DNA of 64,000 nucleotides from Mycoplasmopsis agassizii (GTDB lineage Bacteria; Bacillota_I; Bacilli_A; Mycoplasmatales; Metamycoplasmataceae): NCBI RefSeq assembly GCF_002276225.1, contig NZ_NQNY01000005.1, positions 1 to 64,000 of the forward strand, read 5' to 3'. Shown piece by piece: positions 1 to 10,832 of this stretch (position 1 is its first letter; each line of letters starts with the position of its first letter). The notes under the pieces were generated by a model. It saw only the letters and a program-made list of their open reading frames with translations, ran no database searches and was not told where the DNA came from. The position numbers and the translations under genes were made by a program.

Positions 1-150
1 CAAAAAATTTTAGGTTGACAATCACCATTCAAATACAGACAAATTTAAAAAACTCTACTAATGCTTTACTCCTTAATATCATTATAAACATTGAATTAAA
101 TATTACAATTCAAGTTTATTTACTATAAAATTATTATTAGAGAAACAAAA

Positions 151-987
151 ATGAAAAAACATACTAGAGACATAGATTATTTTGGTAAACCAAGAAGCAA
201 TAGAGATCCTTATTCTCATATATCTGATTTGTTTAATGAAAATTTACAATTAACAAAATACAGAAATTTTTCTTCATTTAAGTCAGATTTAAATGCAAAG
301 AAGTATCTTTCTAAAAAAAGAAATTTTAAAAAATTTATTTCGCTTTTAAAAGCAGATAAAAGTTTTTTATGAACAAGATATACCTTGTCATTTATTTTGC
401 TTATTGTTGTAATTCTAACTTGGATTATCGTTTCAACTATGAATTGATTGAATGGTATGCTTACTGAATTTCCAACAATATCTGCAATTTCAATAAGAAT
501 TTTTTACCCACTTGCAACTTTTGTTATTTTTTATGCTCTTAGCTCATCACCAATACCTTTTACAATTTTAAGGCCTAATTATTTAAGACAATATTTTAAC
601 ATGTCAGGTAAATATAAATTGTTTGATAGAAATTCAATAATCTATCATCAAATCATTTGTGCTAAAAATTACACTGAATTTTTAGAAATAGAAATTGATG
701 ATTTAACTTTTAGAAAAATTGAAATATTACTAACTATTTTTAGAGGTCTTCATTTTTCATATTTTTCTTGAATTAATTATCTTTTTAGAACCACTTTAAT
801 TTATTTAAAAAACAGTGCTTATACAAGATCAAAAGATGGAGTTATTACACTTTATTTGCAAAGTTCTAACTATGATATTGAAAAATTCTTAAATAAATAT
901 TTGTCAACTGCAACAACTATTTTAAGTATTATATTATGTCTTCTAGCAGTAGTTTTAATTGTTTTACATGTTAAAAACATAATTTAA
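151..987 (+). CDS. Hypothetical membrane protein, 278 aa
   Basis: I do not recognise this family. Reading TGA as Trp gives one uninterrupted frame from ATG 151 to TAA 985-987. The first ~75 residues are basic and hydrophilic (start MKKHTRDIDYFGKPRSN). Hydrophobic segments follow at about residues 78-97, 113-133 and 252-273, so it is probably a multi-pass membrane protein with a cytoplasmic central domain of ~120 residues. The Shine-Dalgarno is weak (AGAGAAA). A TATAAA at 124-129 could be its -10. It is monocistronic, ending at a strong shared terminator that faces copA. The first 150 bases of the window hold nothing else I can support. The gene limits are secure; the function is unknown. Confidence 0.75.
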
Positions 988-1024
988 AATTTCTCTAATT
1001 AATAATATTAAATATTTAATGAAA

Positions 1025-1060
1025 AAACCCTATTTCTCGGTAAAAAAATAGGGTTTAATT
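1025..1060. terminator. Bidirectional Rho-independent terminator
   Basis: An 11-bp perfect stem pairs 1025-1035 (AAACCCTATTT) with 1046-1056 (AAATAGGGTTT). A T-rich tract follows on each strand. It lies between the converging ends of the 151-987 membrane protein and copA, and probably serves both. Confidence 0.8.
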
Positions 1061-1070
1061 TTATTTAAAA

Positions 1071-3230
1071 TTATTTTTTAGAAACTTTTTTCAACTTATA
1101 AATTAGTGAATTTAATAAAACCGAAATAGAACTTAATGCCATTAATAAGGAACCAACAATTGGATTGACAAATCCAAAAATTGCTATTGGTAAAAAAACT
1201 ATATTGTAAAAAAATGCTCATGAAAAATTGATCTTTACAAACAATCTAATTTGACTAATTATCTTAATTGATAATGCTACATTTTCAATATTAGGATTTA
1301 CTAAAATTACATCTGCAATACTTTTTGCAGCGTCACTTCCTTCGTTCATAGCAATTTTAAAATTAGCAGTTTCAAGTGCTAATAAATCATTTATGCCATC
1401 ACCTGCAAAAGCAACATTTTGATATTCACTTTGTAATTTAGAAATTATTTCTGCTTTATTATTAGGAGTAACATTAGCAAAGATTCCATCAAAATTTAGT
1501 CTCTTATTTAATAGGTCTGCATTTTTTTGATTATCACCAGTAATCAAAAAAATCTTAATATTTTTTTTCTTTAAAGCAGCTAAAGCAACTTCAACATCTT
1601 TTCTTAATTCATCTTCAAAAAAGTAAATGGAAATTACTTTTTTGTTGATAGCAAAAACAATTTCTGAACCACTATTATTTGCTTTTATCTGTTGATATTT
1701 TTCAAGTATCTTTTGATCAAAATGATAGTTTAAATTAATAGCAGTTTTTCATGATATAGCATCATAATTATTACTTTGATAAGTAGCAAATAATCCTTGA
1801 TTTGCTACTTCTTTTATCTCATCAAAATTAATTAAATTTTGATTTTTATTTTGTTCTTTTTGACTTAAATAATTAACAATTGATTTAGCTAAAGGATGCA
1901 GTGAATTCACTTCTAAAGATAATAAAAATAATTCTTCTTGTCCTTCATTTATGACATCTTTAACAAGGTGTTTTCCAGTTGTTAAAGTTCCTGTTTTATC
2001 AAAAGCAATCGCCTTGATAAGTCTCATTTTCTCGAATGATTCGATATTATTAATACTAATTCCATGGCGCGCTGCCTTAGAAGCACCGACTGCTAGAGCA
2101 AGGGGAATTGCTAGTCCTAAAGCACAAGGACAAGCAAGCACTAAAACTGAAATAAGCATCATAATTGACATTGAAATACGCATGCTCTCAGCATTAATAT
2201 TATTAGGATTTCAAACTAATAAATAGTTAACATTAAGACCTTGATTATTGTAAAGATTATATAAATCATCTCCTAAAAAATAGATGATTAAAAATGCTGC
2301 AATTGCAATTACAAAAACAAGCGGTGTAAATCATTTTGCGATCTTATCAGCCATTTTTTGAATAGGTAATTTTTCAGACTGAATAGTTTCGACTTTTTCA
2401 ATAATTTTATTTAAATATGAATCATCAGCGCTTTTAGTAACCTTAATTTCAATTAAATTATTTAAGTTAATTGAACCCGCAATTACTACATCATTAACTG
2501 CTTTTAAAACAGGTAAAGATTCGCCAGTTAAAACTGCTTGTTCAAATAAAGATTCACCCTTAATAATAATTCCATCAAGAGGCACTTGGGCACCTTTAGG
2601 AACTACAATTGTTTCACCTACTTCAACTTCATCTAAATCAACTAAAGTAAGTTGATTATTAATAATTTTATAAGCCTGAGTTGCACGCAAAGATTCTAAA
2701 GCAGTTAAATCAGATATTGATTTTTTTCTAATTACATTAGAAATCATGTCACCACTTAATAAGATCATAATGATCACAGCACCTGCTTCAAAAGCTACTT
2801 CCATAGTCATGATTTGGATGTTGTGTTCAGCATAAACAAATTTTAAAACCATTAAAATGAATGAATAAAATCAAGCAATCAAGGTGCTACTTGCTATTAA
2901 AGTATTCATACCGAGATTTTTTCATTTAAAAATCTCGTTATAAGAATTTACATAATAACTTCTACCTAGTCAAAACTGAATTCAAAAAGAAGTAATTGCC
3001 ATGTAAACTAATAATGCAGGATGTTCAACCTTCATCATTAGACTCATATCATTAGTATCGTTATAATTAACTTTAGCCACGATCATTAAAATAAATAAGG
3101 TTAATAAAGAAAGAGCAATTACTCAAGCGAAAATAAATTCATATTTTTTGTTAATCACTTTGTAATATGCTCTAATAATTTGTTTAATCTTTTTCTTGAA
3201 AACAATTTTTTTACTAATTGTTTTTTGCAT
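1071..3230 (-). CDS. copA: Copper-transporting P1B-type ATPase
   Basis: A Cu+-exporting P-type ATPase of the plasma membrane, 719 aa. Visible motifs in order: actuator TGE (~235-237), CPC in the transport helix (~367-369, LACPCALG), phosphorylated DKTGT (~411-415), the HP of SLHPLAKS, and hinge GDGIND (~610-615). The last two helices carry FYN and MALSSISVLLNSL. CPC, the Tyr-Asn pair and the Met-x2-Ser-Ser pattern together are the signature of the Cu+ subgroup (P1B-1), which argues against Zn/Cd or Co transport. The N-terminal metal-binding domain is missing and instead forms the separate gene just upstream. ATG 3228-3230 is one base after the copZ-like stop, so the two are co-transcribed and probably translationally coupled. 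Confidence 0.93.
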
Positions 3231-3231
3231 T

Positions 3232-3450
3232 TTATAACTCGTTATATTCTAGACCAGCTTGGTCTAGCATATCTAAAATTTCTGATTTAGAAATTTTAGA
3301 TTCATCAAAATTAATTTTGACACTTTTATTAGCAATAATTGAAGTGACTTTTAGAACTTTTTGATTCTCTAAGTCCTTAAAAAGTTGCTCGATTGTTGCC
3401 ACACAAGAACTGCAGTGTAGTTCTTCAATTGTTAGTTTTAATAGTTGCAT
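3232..3450 (-). CDS. copZ: Heavy-metal-associated (HMA) copper chaperone
   Basis: A 72-residue ferredoxin-like HMA domain protein. The start MQLLKLTIEELHCSSCVATI carries the metal-binding loop HCSSC (GMxCxxC-like, with His-Cys in place of Gly-Met), and the C-terminal half looks like the usual second beta-alpha-beta unit. It most likely binds Cu+ and passes it to the CopA encoded immediately downstream, which has lost its own HMA domain. It has a good ribosome site (AAAGGAAATAT). Upstream are a 14-bp perfect palindrome (3480-3509) and a second inverted repeat (3539-3561), possible control sites. I see no copY or csoR regulator gene in the window. Confidence 0.85.
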   Translation of the reverse strand: MQLLKLTIEELHCSSCVATIEQLFKDLENQKVLKVTSIIANKSVKINFDESKISKSEILDMLDQAGLEYNEL

Positions 3451-3479
3451 ATATTTCCTTTGCTTTTTTTATATTAACA

Positions 3480-3509
3480 GATTAAAAAATAAAACTTTAT
3501 TTTTTAATC
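3480..3509. promoter_or_regulatory. 14-bp perfect inverted repeat upstream of copZ
   Basis: GATTAAAAAATAAA (3480-3493) and its exact reverse complement (3496-3509) are separated by two bases. The palindrome ends 30 bases before the copZ start codon, so it lies in the promoter or leader of copZ-copA. A second repeat, TTGTGGT (3539-3545) with ACCACAA (3555-3561), lies further upstream. Either could be an operator for a metal-responsive repressor or an RNA hairpin. The base composition is extremely AT-rich, but a 14-bp perfect match is longer than expected by chance at one spot. Confidence 0.45.
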
Positions 3510-3662
3510 AATATTTAATGCAAAAAGTAACTTTTTTCTTGTGGTGGGTCAAAAACCACAAAAAACAAGTTCAAGCTACTATATAATTAATTTTGTGATC
3601 TATCTAAATCGCTTTGCAAAATATATCTTCCATACTATTGACAAAGTTATCGCATAGTATTA

Positions 3663-3807
3663 CTCCATTGCGGAGATAAAAGTTGCTAAAGAACATAAGA
3701 TATGAGAAAAAAGTTTTTATAAATGTTTCACTAATATGTTCTTAAGTGTGAACAGATCGACATGTTCGCATGCCTTAAGACAAAAAGAGTTTTAAGGGTC
3801 TTTTTTT
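3663..3807 (+). ncRNA. Candidate structured RNA with alternative hairpins and terminator
   Basis: This 417-base spacer between copZ and lspA has no gene, but its + strand reads as structured RNA. A TTGACA box (3638-3643) precedes it. Hairpins: CTCC/GGAG around 3663-3674; AAGAACATA (3689-3697) with TATGTTCTT (3735-3743); CTTAAG (3741-3746) with CTTAAG (3774-3779), enclosing TGTGAAC/GTTCGCA; and a terminator CCTTAAGAC (3773-3781) with GTTTTAAGG (3789-3797) followed by T7. Several stems share bases, so they exclude one another, as in attenuators. The gene to the right (lspA) is on the opposite strand, so nothing in the sense direction would be controlled. I could not match it to tmRNA, SRP RNA or T-box consensus sequences. 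Confidence 0.4.
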
Positions 3808-3866
3808 ATTTGCAAAAATTACAAAGACAATAAAAAATGCGAGACTAAAATCTCGCATTTAATTTA

Positions 3867-4571
3867 TTATTCATCAGCAGAACCTGAAGTTATTTGACTT
3901 TTGAAATAGTCACTGCGTTCTTGATCTTCTTTAGTTTTTGAAGAATCTTTGCGATCAAAAATAATCGAAAGAATTGTGTAAAGTAAGACTGTAGCCACTC
4001 CCGCGATAATAAAACTATCTGCAAAGTTAAATGTACCTCGAGATTCATAACCGGGCACAAACACCATATCCCTTACTGCACCTCAAACAAAACGATCAAC
4101 AGCATTTCCTAAAATTCCAGCAGTTAAGACTCCTAAAAATAGTAGTCTAAAATAATGTCATCATTTTAAGGCTGGATAAAAATAAACTATCGTTGTAAAA
4201 ATAATGATAGCAATCAAACTTAGAGCCTGAATAGCATCAACATTAATTTCAGCAGAACCTGCAATCGTAACACTATAGTTAAATACTGACCTAATTCCAA
4301 TTCATGAATAATTAATAGCTTGGGCTTCACCCGCTTCTCAACTACCACGATAGCGACCGTTTGCTGAATTTGAACCAAATTCAAATAGTAGTCCTTTAGT
4401 TACCAAATCAATCATTAAAAAGATTGCAAAGAATAAAAAGACAACTGCGTATGAAATAAGAATTTGTTTTCAGTGCTCTTTAACATGATTTTTATTTCAT
4501 TGCAGAAAACGTTTTCAAATGGCTTTACCACCACCTGAAAAGTTTGCTGCTCATTTTTTAAAGTTAAACAT
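3867..4571 (-). CDS. lspA: Lipoprotein signal peptidase (signal peptidase II)
   Basis: LspA is the membrane aspartic protease that cleaves lipid-modified prolipoproteins such as the PstS-like and 10833-12092 lipoproteins here. The 234-aa protein has an N-terminal cytoplasmic extension of ~40 residues and then four hydrophobic segments. The two catalytic aspartates are visible in the family contexts GNAVDR and FNFADS. ATG 4569-4571 is four bases after the ileS stop, making it the last gene of pyrG-ileS-lspA. The ileS-lspA pairing is common in bacteria. The C-terminal tail is charged (Lys/Glu/Asp) and typical of mycoplasma versions. Confidence 0.92.
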
Positions 4572-4575
4572 TAAA

Positions 4576-7242
4576 CTATTTTAATACATCTGCACAACGC
4601 TTGCATAAATTTTCATTATTTTTATTTAAATGATGATTTCAGCAGCGAGGGCATTTATAAGACTCTTTTACTTCTAATTTAAATGAATCTGCAAAGGTAA
4701 CTTGAGCAACTAAAAATAACTGATCTAGGTTAAGTTCTTGAATTCATTTTGAAGGTGTTTCAATTGTGATAAAGGCTTCGTTTGAGCGTTTGATCTTTTT
4801 ATCTTCAATTGCTAGTTCAATTTCTTTGAAGACTTTATCTTTTAGAGCAAAAAATTCTGCTCATTGTTCTTCATAGTTAGTTGTGATTTCAACTTCTTTG
4901 AAAAAGTCTTCTATATGAATACTTTCTTTTTTATTTTCTTTTTTAAAGAAACTATAAGCTTCTTCAGCAGTTGTTGGTAAGATAGGAGCAATTGCTATTA
5001 AGACTGTATCTAAGATATTAAATAAATTATATTGAATTTCTCTTCTGGTTTTTGAATTAGCTTTATCAGCATATAAAATATCTTTTGCATAACTTAAATA
5101 ATATGAAGATAAATCAACTAAAAAGTTATTAACTTGTTTTGAAATATTGACAAAAGAAAATTCTTCATAAGCATGAATTACCTTATTTTTAAGTCTTTTT
5201 AAACGTTCATCAATTAATAAGTTAATACCTGTTAATTCGATGTTAGAATCATGTTCATAATCTTCTAAATTAGCTAGCATAAACCGAATTGTATTTCTAA
5301 TTTTACGATATGATTCTGAAACTTGTTTTAATAGGTTCATTGAAATACTTACATCTGAAGAATATTCAACTGATGAAACTCATAGTCTTAAAATATCTGC
5401 ACCTAAAGTTGAAGTAACTTCTTCAGGAGTAATTACATTACCTTTTGATTTAGACATTTTCTGATTTTTACCATCAAGCACAAAACCGTGAGATAGTAAA
5501 AACTTATAAGGTGCTGCTTTTCTTCAAATATATGAATTAATAATTGATGAATTAAATCAACCTCTAAATTGGTCAGTACCTTCTAGATATAAATCAAAAG
5601 GTTCTTGACCTTCATGTTCAACTTTGCCATCAACATGAACTCCAATGCTTGTTGAACCCGAATCAAATCAAACATCCATGATTGATTTTTCTTGTTTATA
5701 GCCAAGATTACGGTATTTTTCAGGCAATAATTCATCAGTTGTTTTTTCATATCAAATGTCTGAACCGTGTTTTTCAACTAAGTCAATTACATAGTCAAAA
5801 ATTTCTTCATTATTAACTACATTATCATTTTGATCATAAAAAATAATAATTGGTACACCTCAAGAACGCTGTCTAGAAATTGTTCAAGAACCACGTTTTG
5901 CAATCATTTCACTAAGCCTTTTAACAACTCAATAAGGATAGCCCTTAACAAATTCTAAAACACCTAAAATACCTTGTTTAATTTTTTCAATATCAACAAA
6001 TCATTGCGGTGTTCCACGATAAATAATTGGTTTATGTGTTCTTCAATCATGTGGGTATTGATGTTTAATAATTTCAAAATGAAGTAGTTGATTTTTATCT
6101 TGAAGTTTTTGAGAAATTACTTTATTTGCATCTTCATAAAATAGACCTTTAAACTCATTTGCATGTTCATTAAAAGTACCATCATCAGCAACGTGCATGA
6201 TCTCAACTAATTTATTTTCTTTACCGATGATGAAGTCATCTTCACCAAAAAACGGAGCCATATGAACTAGTCCAGTTCCCGTTGTAGTTTCAACATGATG
6301 ACCTGCAACAACCTTAGTTTTAATCTCTTCATTTAAAGGATGTTTATAAGTTAAACCTTTTAATTTTGTGCCTTTAAATGGAGTTGAAATTTCTACATTT
6401 TCTCACTTAAAAATCTTTAAAATTTCTTCAACTAAAACAGATGCCACAACATAGTTTTTATTATCATAAGTTAACTTTACGTATTCAACTTCACTATTAA
6501 AAGCAACACCTGCATTAGCAACTAAAGTTCAAGGAGTAGTTGTTCAAATTACTAAATAGTCTCCTTTTTTTAATAAGTCATTTTCACTGTCTAATTCAAA
6601 AGCAACATAAATTGAAGGAGATCTTTTCTCAGCATATTCAACCTCAGCATCTGCTAAAGCAGATAAAGATGAAGGTGATCAATAAACTGGTTTTAATCCT
6701 TTATAAACTAGATTTTTTAAATACATCTTTTTAAAAAGTCTAAGTTGTTGTGCTTCAAATTTTGGATCTAAAGTTTTATAAACTTCTTCGAAGTCACTAA
6801 GTAATTGTAATTTTTGAAACTGTTCTTTTTGATTTAGTAATTGTCCTTCAGCATATTCAGCTGCTTTTTTTCTTAAACTAACAACATCAATTTCAGTGTG
6901 TTTAATATTCATTTCAGTTAACATTTTATGTTCAATTGGTAAACCATGCATATCTCAGCCAGGAATATAAGGAGAATAAAATCCTGCCATATTTTTATAA
7001 CGAACAATAAAATCTTTTAAAATTTTATTTAAAGCATGACCTATATGTAAGTCTCCATTTGCATAAGGAGGCCCATCATGTAAGATGTAAGGTTTTTTAG
7101 ATTTATTTTTTTCTAAAACCTTTTTATATAATTTAGTTTCTAACCATTTAGCCCTAAAATCGGCTTCTTTAGCACTTAAATTGGCACGCATTGAAAATTG
7201 CGTGTCAGGAATATTAAGTGTTTCTTTATAATCTTTTGACAT
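4576..7242 (-). CDS. ileS: Isoleucyl-tRNA synthetase
   Basis: A class I synthetase of 888 aa that charges tRNA-Ile and edits Val. The HIGH motif is at residues 66-69 in [15 protein letters not shown], and KMSKS is at about 595-599 ([11 protein letters not shown]). A C-terminal zinc finger of the CPRCW...CKRC type is present, so this is the full bacterial form. ATG 7240-7242 starts [10 protein letters not shown], two bases after the pyrG stop. The tight spacing indicates one pyrG-ileS-lspA transcript. No T-box leader is visible in front of it, as expected for an internal operon gene. Confidence 0.96.
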
Positions 7243-7244
7243 AT

Positions 7245-8873
7245 TTAATTATTTTCTTCTTTCTCTTTTTCTCTAATAATTGCTTTTAAAAATTCCATAA
7301 ATAGGGAATGTCCTTTTAAAGGACGATTTGTAAATTCAGGATGATATTGAGTTCCTAAATAAAAAGGATGATTTTTTACTTCAGCTATTTCTGCTAAATT
7401 AGTTTCAGGATTTATACCACTAAAAACAAATTCATCATCTTGTAAAATCTCTTTAAATTCTTCAGTAATTTCATAGCGATGGCGATGTCGTTCGGTAATT
7501 AAATCTTTTTCGTAAGCTTTATGAGCAAGTGATCCTTCAAGTAATTTAACATCATAATTACCTAATCTTAAAGTACCACCTAGATTTTTTTCTTTATCTT
7601 TACCTTCTAAAATATTTAAAACAAAAACTTCATCAGCACCACGAGTTGCAAATTCTGCACTAGTTGCATTCTTATAACCTTTTAATCTTGCTTGTGCAAC
7701 TGACATTGCTTGCATCCCTAAACAAATTCCTAAAGTAGGCATTTTAATTTCTCTAGTATAAAGTGCAGTTGTCACTTTTCCTTCAAAACCACGTCTACCA
7801 AAACCTGGTAAAATAACAACTCCATCATAAAAAGTTTTTAGTAATCGCTTGTTATCATCATTAATACGACTAGAGTCTTTTCATGTTAATTTTAGTTCCA
7901 CATCAGTATGATATGAAGCAATTTTTAAGGCTTCAATAATTGATTTATATGCATCATGAAACTCAACATATTTACCGATCATAACTAGATGAATTTGATG
8001 TGTTTTTTTAGCTTTAATTAAATCAATTAAATGTTCTCATTCACTAAAATCTGCTTTAATAGGTTCAATTTTAAAGTACTTTAAAATCACATCTGCAACA
8101 CGAGTTCTTTCAAAATATTGGGGTGCAAAATAAATGTTTTCTAAATCAGGAATTGCAATAATTTCTTCTAGATGTAAATTAGTTTTGCTTGCAATTTTTA
8201 GCATAATGTCGTGTGGCACTAATTTTTCATTTCTTAGTAAAACTAAGTTAGGACTTAAATTACGAGAACGTAAATTTAACAATGATACTTGAGTAGGTTT
8301 TGATTTAAATTCATTTGATGAAGATAGGTAAGGAATATAAGTTACCATTGCTAGAAAAACATCTTCATAATGATTAAATTTCATTTTTGAAATTGCTTCA
8401 ATAAAAGGATCACTTTCAATATCACCTATTGTACCACCCACTTCAATAATCATAAAATCAGGTTGATATTTTTCGGCAGTTTCATGAATGATTTTTGTAA
8501 TTTCATCAGTTAGGTGGGGAATCACCTGAACGGTTTTTCCTTTGTAATCACCGTTACGCTCCTTTTCAAATAAGCGCTTATAAATACGACCACTTGTTCA
8601 GTTACTATCTTTAGTTAACTCAACATCAATGAAGCGTTCATAGTGACCTAAATCAAGGTCGGTTTCTCCACCATCTTTAGTAACATATACTTCACCGTGT
8701 TCATAAGGCGACATTACACCTGGGTCGATATTTAAATAGGGATCTAGTTTTAAAACAAAAATTGAAAAACCTCTAGCCTTTAAAATATTACCAATACTTG
8801 CGGCAGAAATTCCCTTGCCTAAACCAGAAATCACTCCACCAGTGACAAAAATATAACGTGTTTTTTTATCCAT
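7245..8873 (-). CDS. pyrG: CTP synthase
   Basis: Converts UTP to CTP with glutamine and ATP; 542 aa, normal for the family. The N-terminal synthetase domain has the P-loop-like [13 protein letters not shown] and the conserved [20 protein letters not shown] region. The C-terminal class I amidotransferase domain has the nucleophile Cys in LGICLGMQ (~384) and the His-Glu pair in GTQYHPEF. The ribosome site is GAGGAGC, just before ATG 8871-8873. On this strand a TATAAT at 8918-8923 could be the operon promoter. It is the first gene of pyrG-ileS-lspA. Confidence 0.96.
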
Positions 8874-8993
8874 TGCTCCTCATTTTATAATTGATCAAAT
8901 TTAAAATATAAATTAATATTATATATTTAAATTTAAAAATATTTCTAGCAGTTGTTAAAGAATTATTGACTTTTTTTCTAACTAATTTATTTA

Positions 8994-9015
8994 CGAAAAA
9001 AGCCCTTTTTGGGGC
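8994..9015 (-). terminator. Terminator after the 9036-9770 gene
   Basis: On the minus strand a short GC hairpin (GCCC/GGGC, + positions 9012-9015 and 9002-9005) is followed by six Ts. It lies just downstream of the stop of the 9036-9770 hypothetical gene and separates it from the pyrG promoter. Confidence 0.65.
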
Positions 9016-9035
9016 ATATTAGTTCAAAATAACTG

Positions 9036-9770
9036 TTATTTATTTTTTAATTCAATAGTTAAAATATTTTCGTTGATTGCATTTGCTCTGCATTGTCAAT
9101 GTCTTTTAAATTCTTTTGCAGAACCAGTTAATAAAGGTTTCATAATTAAATGATTATTCAAATAAGTAAAATTTGCAAATGAACTTTCTACTAAAACTGT
9201 TTGCTTATCATCTTTTAAAAATTCAGCATTAGAGATATCTGAAGAAAAATCATAATTAATTCTTGCAAAATTTTCTCTTGTAAAAAACGCTTGATCAAGT
9301 TTTATTTCTTGAATATTTTCTTCAACTTCAATAATTGGATGAATTGCTAAAAATTGCGTAAAGCCACAATTAATATTGATTGATAATCTTAATTTACTTT
9401 TAATAACTTCAAATTTCAATTTAGCAATAATTAAATTATTGGTTTCCTCTTTTTTAAATTTAAAATCAACTTCACAAATATTTTTATTTCATCTAATTTG
9501 GTAGTCATTAATTTTTAAATTTTCACTCATGAAAAAATAATCCTGCATATACTCTAAAATGTAATGTGCAGCAACTTTAGGATCCAAAGTAGCAAAAAGT
9601 TTTATCGCAGAAAAAACTTTTTCTTCATTAAAAAAGATACTTTCAATTTCACCATCTTGAAAATTAATTTTTCAATTTTCAAGATTAATTTCTTTATTTA
9701 AATCAGATTGATTCTTTTCATAGTTTTTATTATTAATAAGTTTTTTAAATATTTCGAACAATTTTTTCAC
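9036..9770 (-). CDS. Hypothetical protein, 244 aa
   Basis: I do not recognise this protein. The frame is open from GTG 9768-9770 to TAA 9036-9038 with TGA as Trp. GTG was chosen because the nearby ATG at 9772-9774 is in another frame and closes after nine codons. The protein is soluble, Lys/Asn/Glu-rich, with alternating beta-strand-like stretches and no signal peptide or membrane segment. It is monocistronic with its own terminator and lies divergent to the ROK kinase gene, sharing an 82-base AT-rich spacer. Whether the two are functionally linked cannot be judged from the sequence. Confidence 0.65.
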
Positions 9771-9811
9771 CCATCTTTTATTTTATTAACCAATCATATT
9801 TTAAATTAATA

Positions 9812-9847
9812 TATAATTTTTAAAATATTTAATTTAATCAAAGAGGT
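9812..9847 (+). promoter_or_regulatory. Promoter -10 and ribosome site of the ROK kinase gene
   Basis: TATAAT at 9812-9817 and the Shine-Dalgarno AAGAGGT at 9841-9847 precede ATG 9853 with canonical spacing. No clear -35 box is visible, which is usual in mycoplasmas. Confidence 0.6.
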
Positions 9848-9852
9848 AATTT

Positions 9853-10746
9853 ATGACAGAACAATTAATCGTAGTTGATATTGGTGGTACAAAAACTAGA
9901 GTTGCAACAATTAAAAACAATGTTGTTGAACAACATTGAATTTTTGCAACCGAAAAAAATGATGCTGTTAAAACATTAGATGAAGTAATTAAAATAGCAA
10001 ATCTTTTAGATGCAAAATATGCAGCAGTTTGTATGCCAGGACCAAGTGATTTTGAAAAAGGTATTTCGCTTGATACACCTAATTTAAGAGGTACATGATT
10101 AAACTTTAATGTTAAACAACACTTATTAAAAAATACAAAACTGATTGACATCTTTTTTGAAAATGATGCTAATGTAATGGCTTTTGGAAATCATAAAGCA
10201 TATAATTTAAATGAAAAAGATGTTACTCAATTTTTTACTATTTCAACTGGTTTAGGTGCAGGTTTAATTATTAATAATAAAATCTTTTTAGGAGCAAATC
10301 GTTATGCCCAAGAAGTTGCAAAAGCACCAACTGCTTTTGATAAAACAAATACTGATTTAGGACCTGGTTCTTTAGAATATTATGTTTCAGGATCATGAAT
10401 TGAAAAACAAGCTCAAAAACAAGGTTTAAATTTATCTACTAAAGAAATTTTTGAATCATATAAAAGTAATTTAGAAAGTAAAAAATTAATTGATAAAGGA
10501 ATTGAAACCTTAGCATCTACTTTTGCAATTGCAATGGCTTTTATTAATCCTAATTATTTTATTATTGGTGGTTCAGTTGCTCATTATAATTGATGATATG
10601 TTGAAGCAGCTTTTGAAATGGCAAAATCAATGACAACAATTCAACAATATGAAAATGTAAAATTATTAATAGATAAATTTGCTGATGATTCAGCACTTAT
10701 TGGTCTAAACTATTGATTAAAAGATAAACTAGAAAAAAAATATTAA
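9853..10746 (+). CDS. ROK-family sugar kinase (glucokinase-like)
   Basis: A ROK (repressor, ORF, kinase) protein of 297 aa without a DNA-binding domain, so probably a cytoplasmic sugar kinase. The N-terminal phosphate loop DIGGTKTRVA (9-18), the ENDAN segment with the catalytic Asp (~105) and the Gly-rich STGLGAGLIINNKIFLG follow the family order. The zinc site of typical ROK proteins (GH before the strand and CGxxGCxE) is missing: the equivalent stretches read AQEVAKAPT and LGPGSLEYYVSG, with no cysteine or histidine. Substrate (glucose, ManNAc or another sugar) cannot be told. The gene is alone between its own promoter and terminator. Confidence 0.82.
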
Positions 10747-10789
10747 ATTCAATTTTTGAATTTTGAATTTAATATTTTATAAGTCTTGG

Positions 10790-10814
10790 CACCTTATTTA
10801 TAAGGTGTTTTTTT
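10790..10814 (+). terminator. Terminator of the ROK kinase gene
   Basis: CACCTTAT (10790-10797) pairs with ATAAGGTG (10800-10807), followed by seven Ts. A further 10-bp inverted repeat (TTAAATTCAA 10743-10752 with TTGAATTTAA 10763-10772) overlaps the stop codon and may form an additional hairpin. Confidence 0.8.
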
Positions 10815-10832
10815 ATTGTTTTAGTTAATTAT

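Noticed and set aside
3663-3807. tmRNA, SRP RNA or T-box leader
   Set aside because: No tRNA-Ala-like ends with a tag frame, no GGTCAGGTCCGGAAGG-type SRP core and no T-box antiterminator consensus are present.
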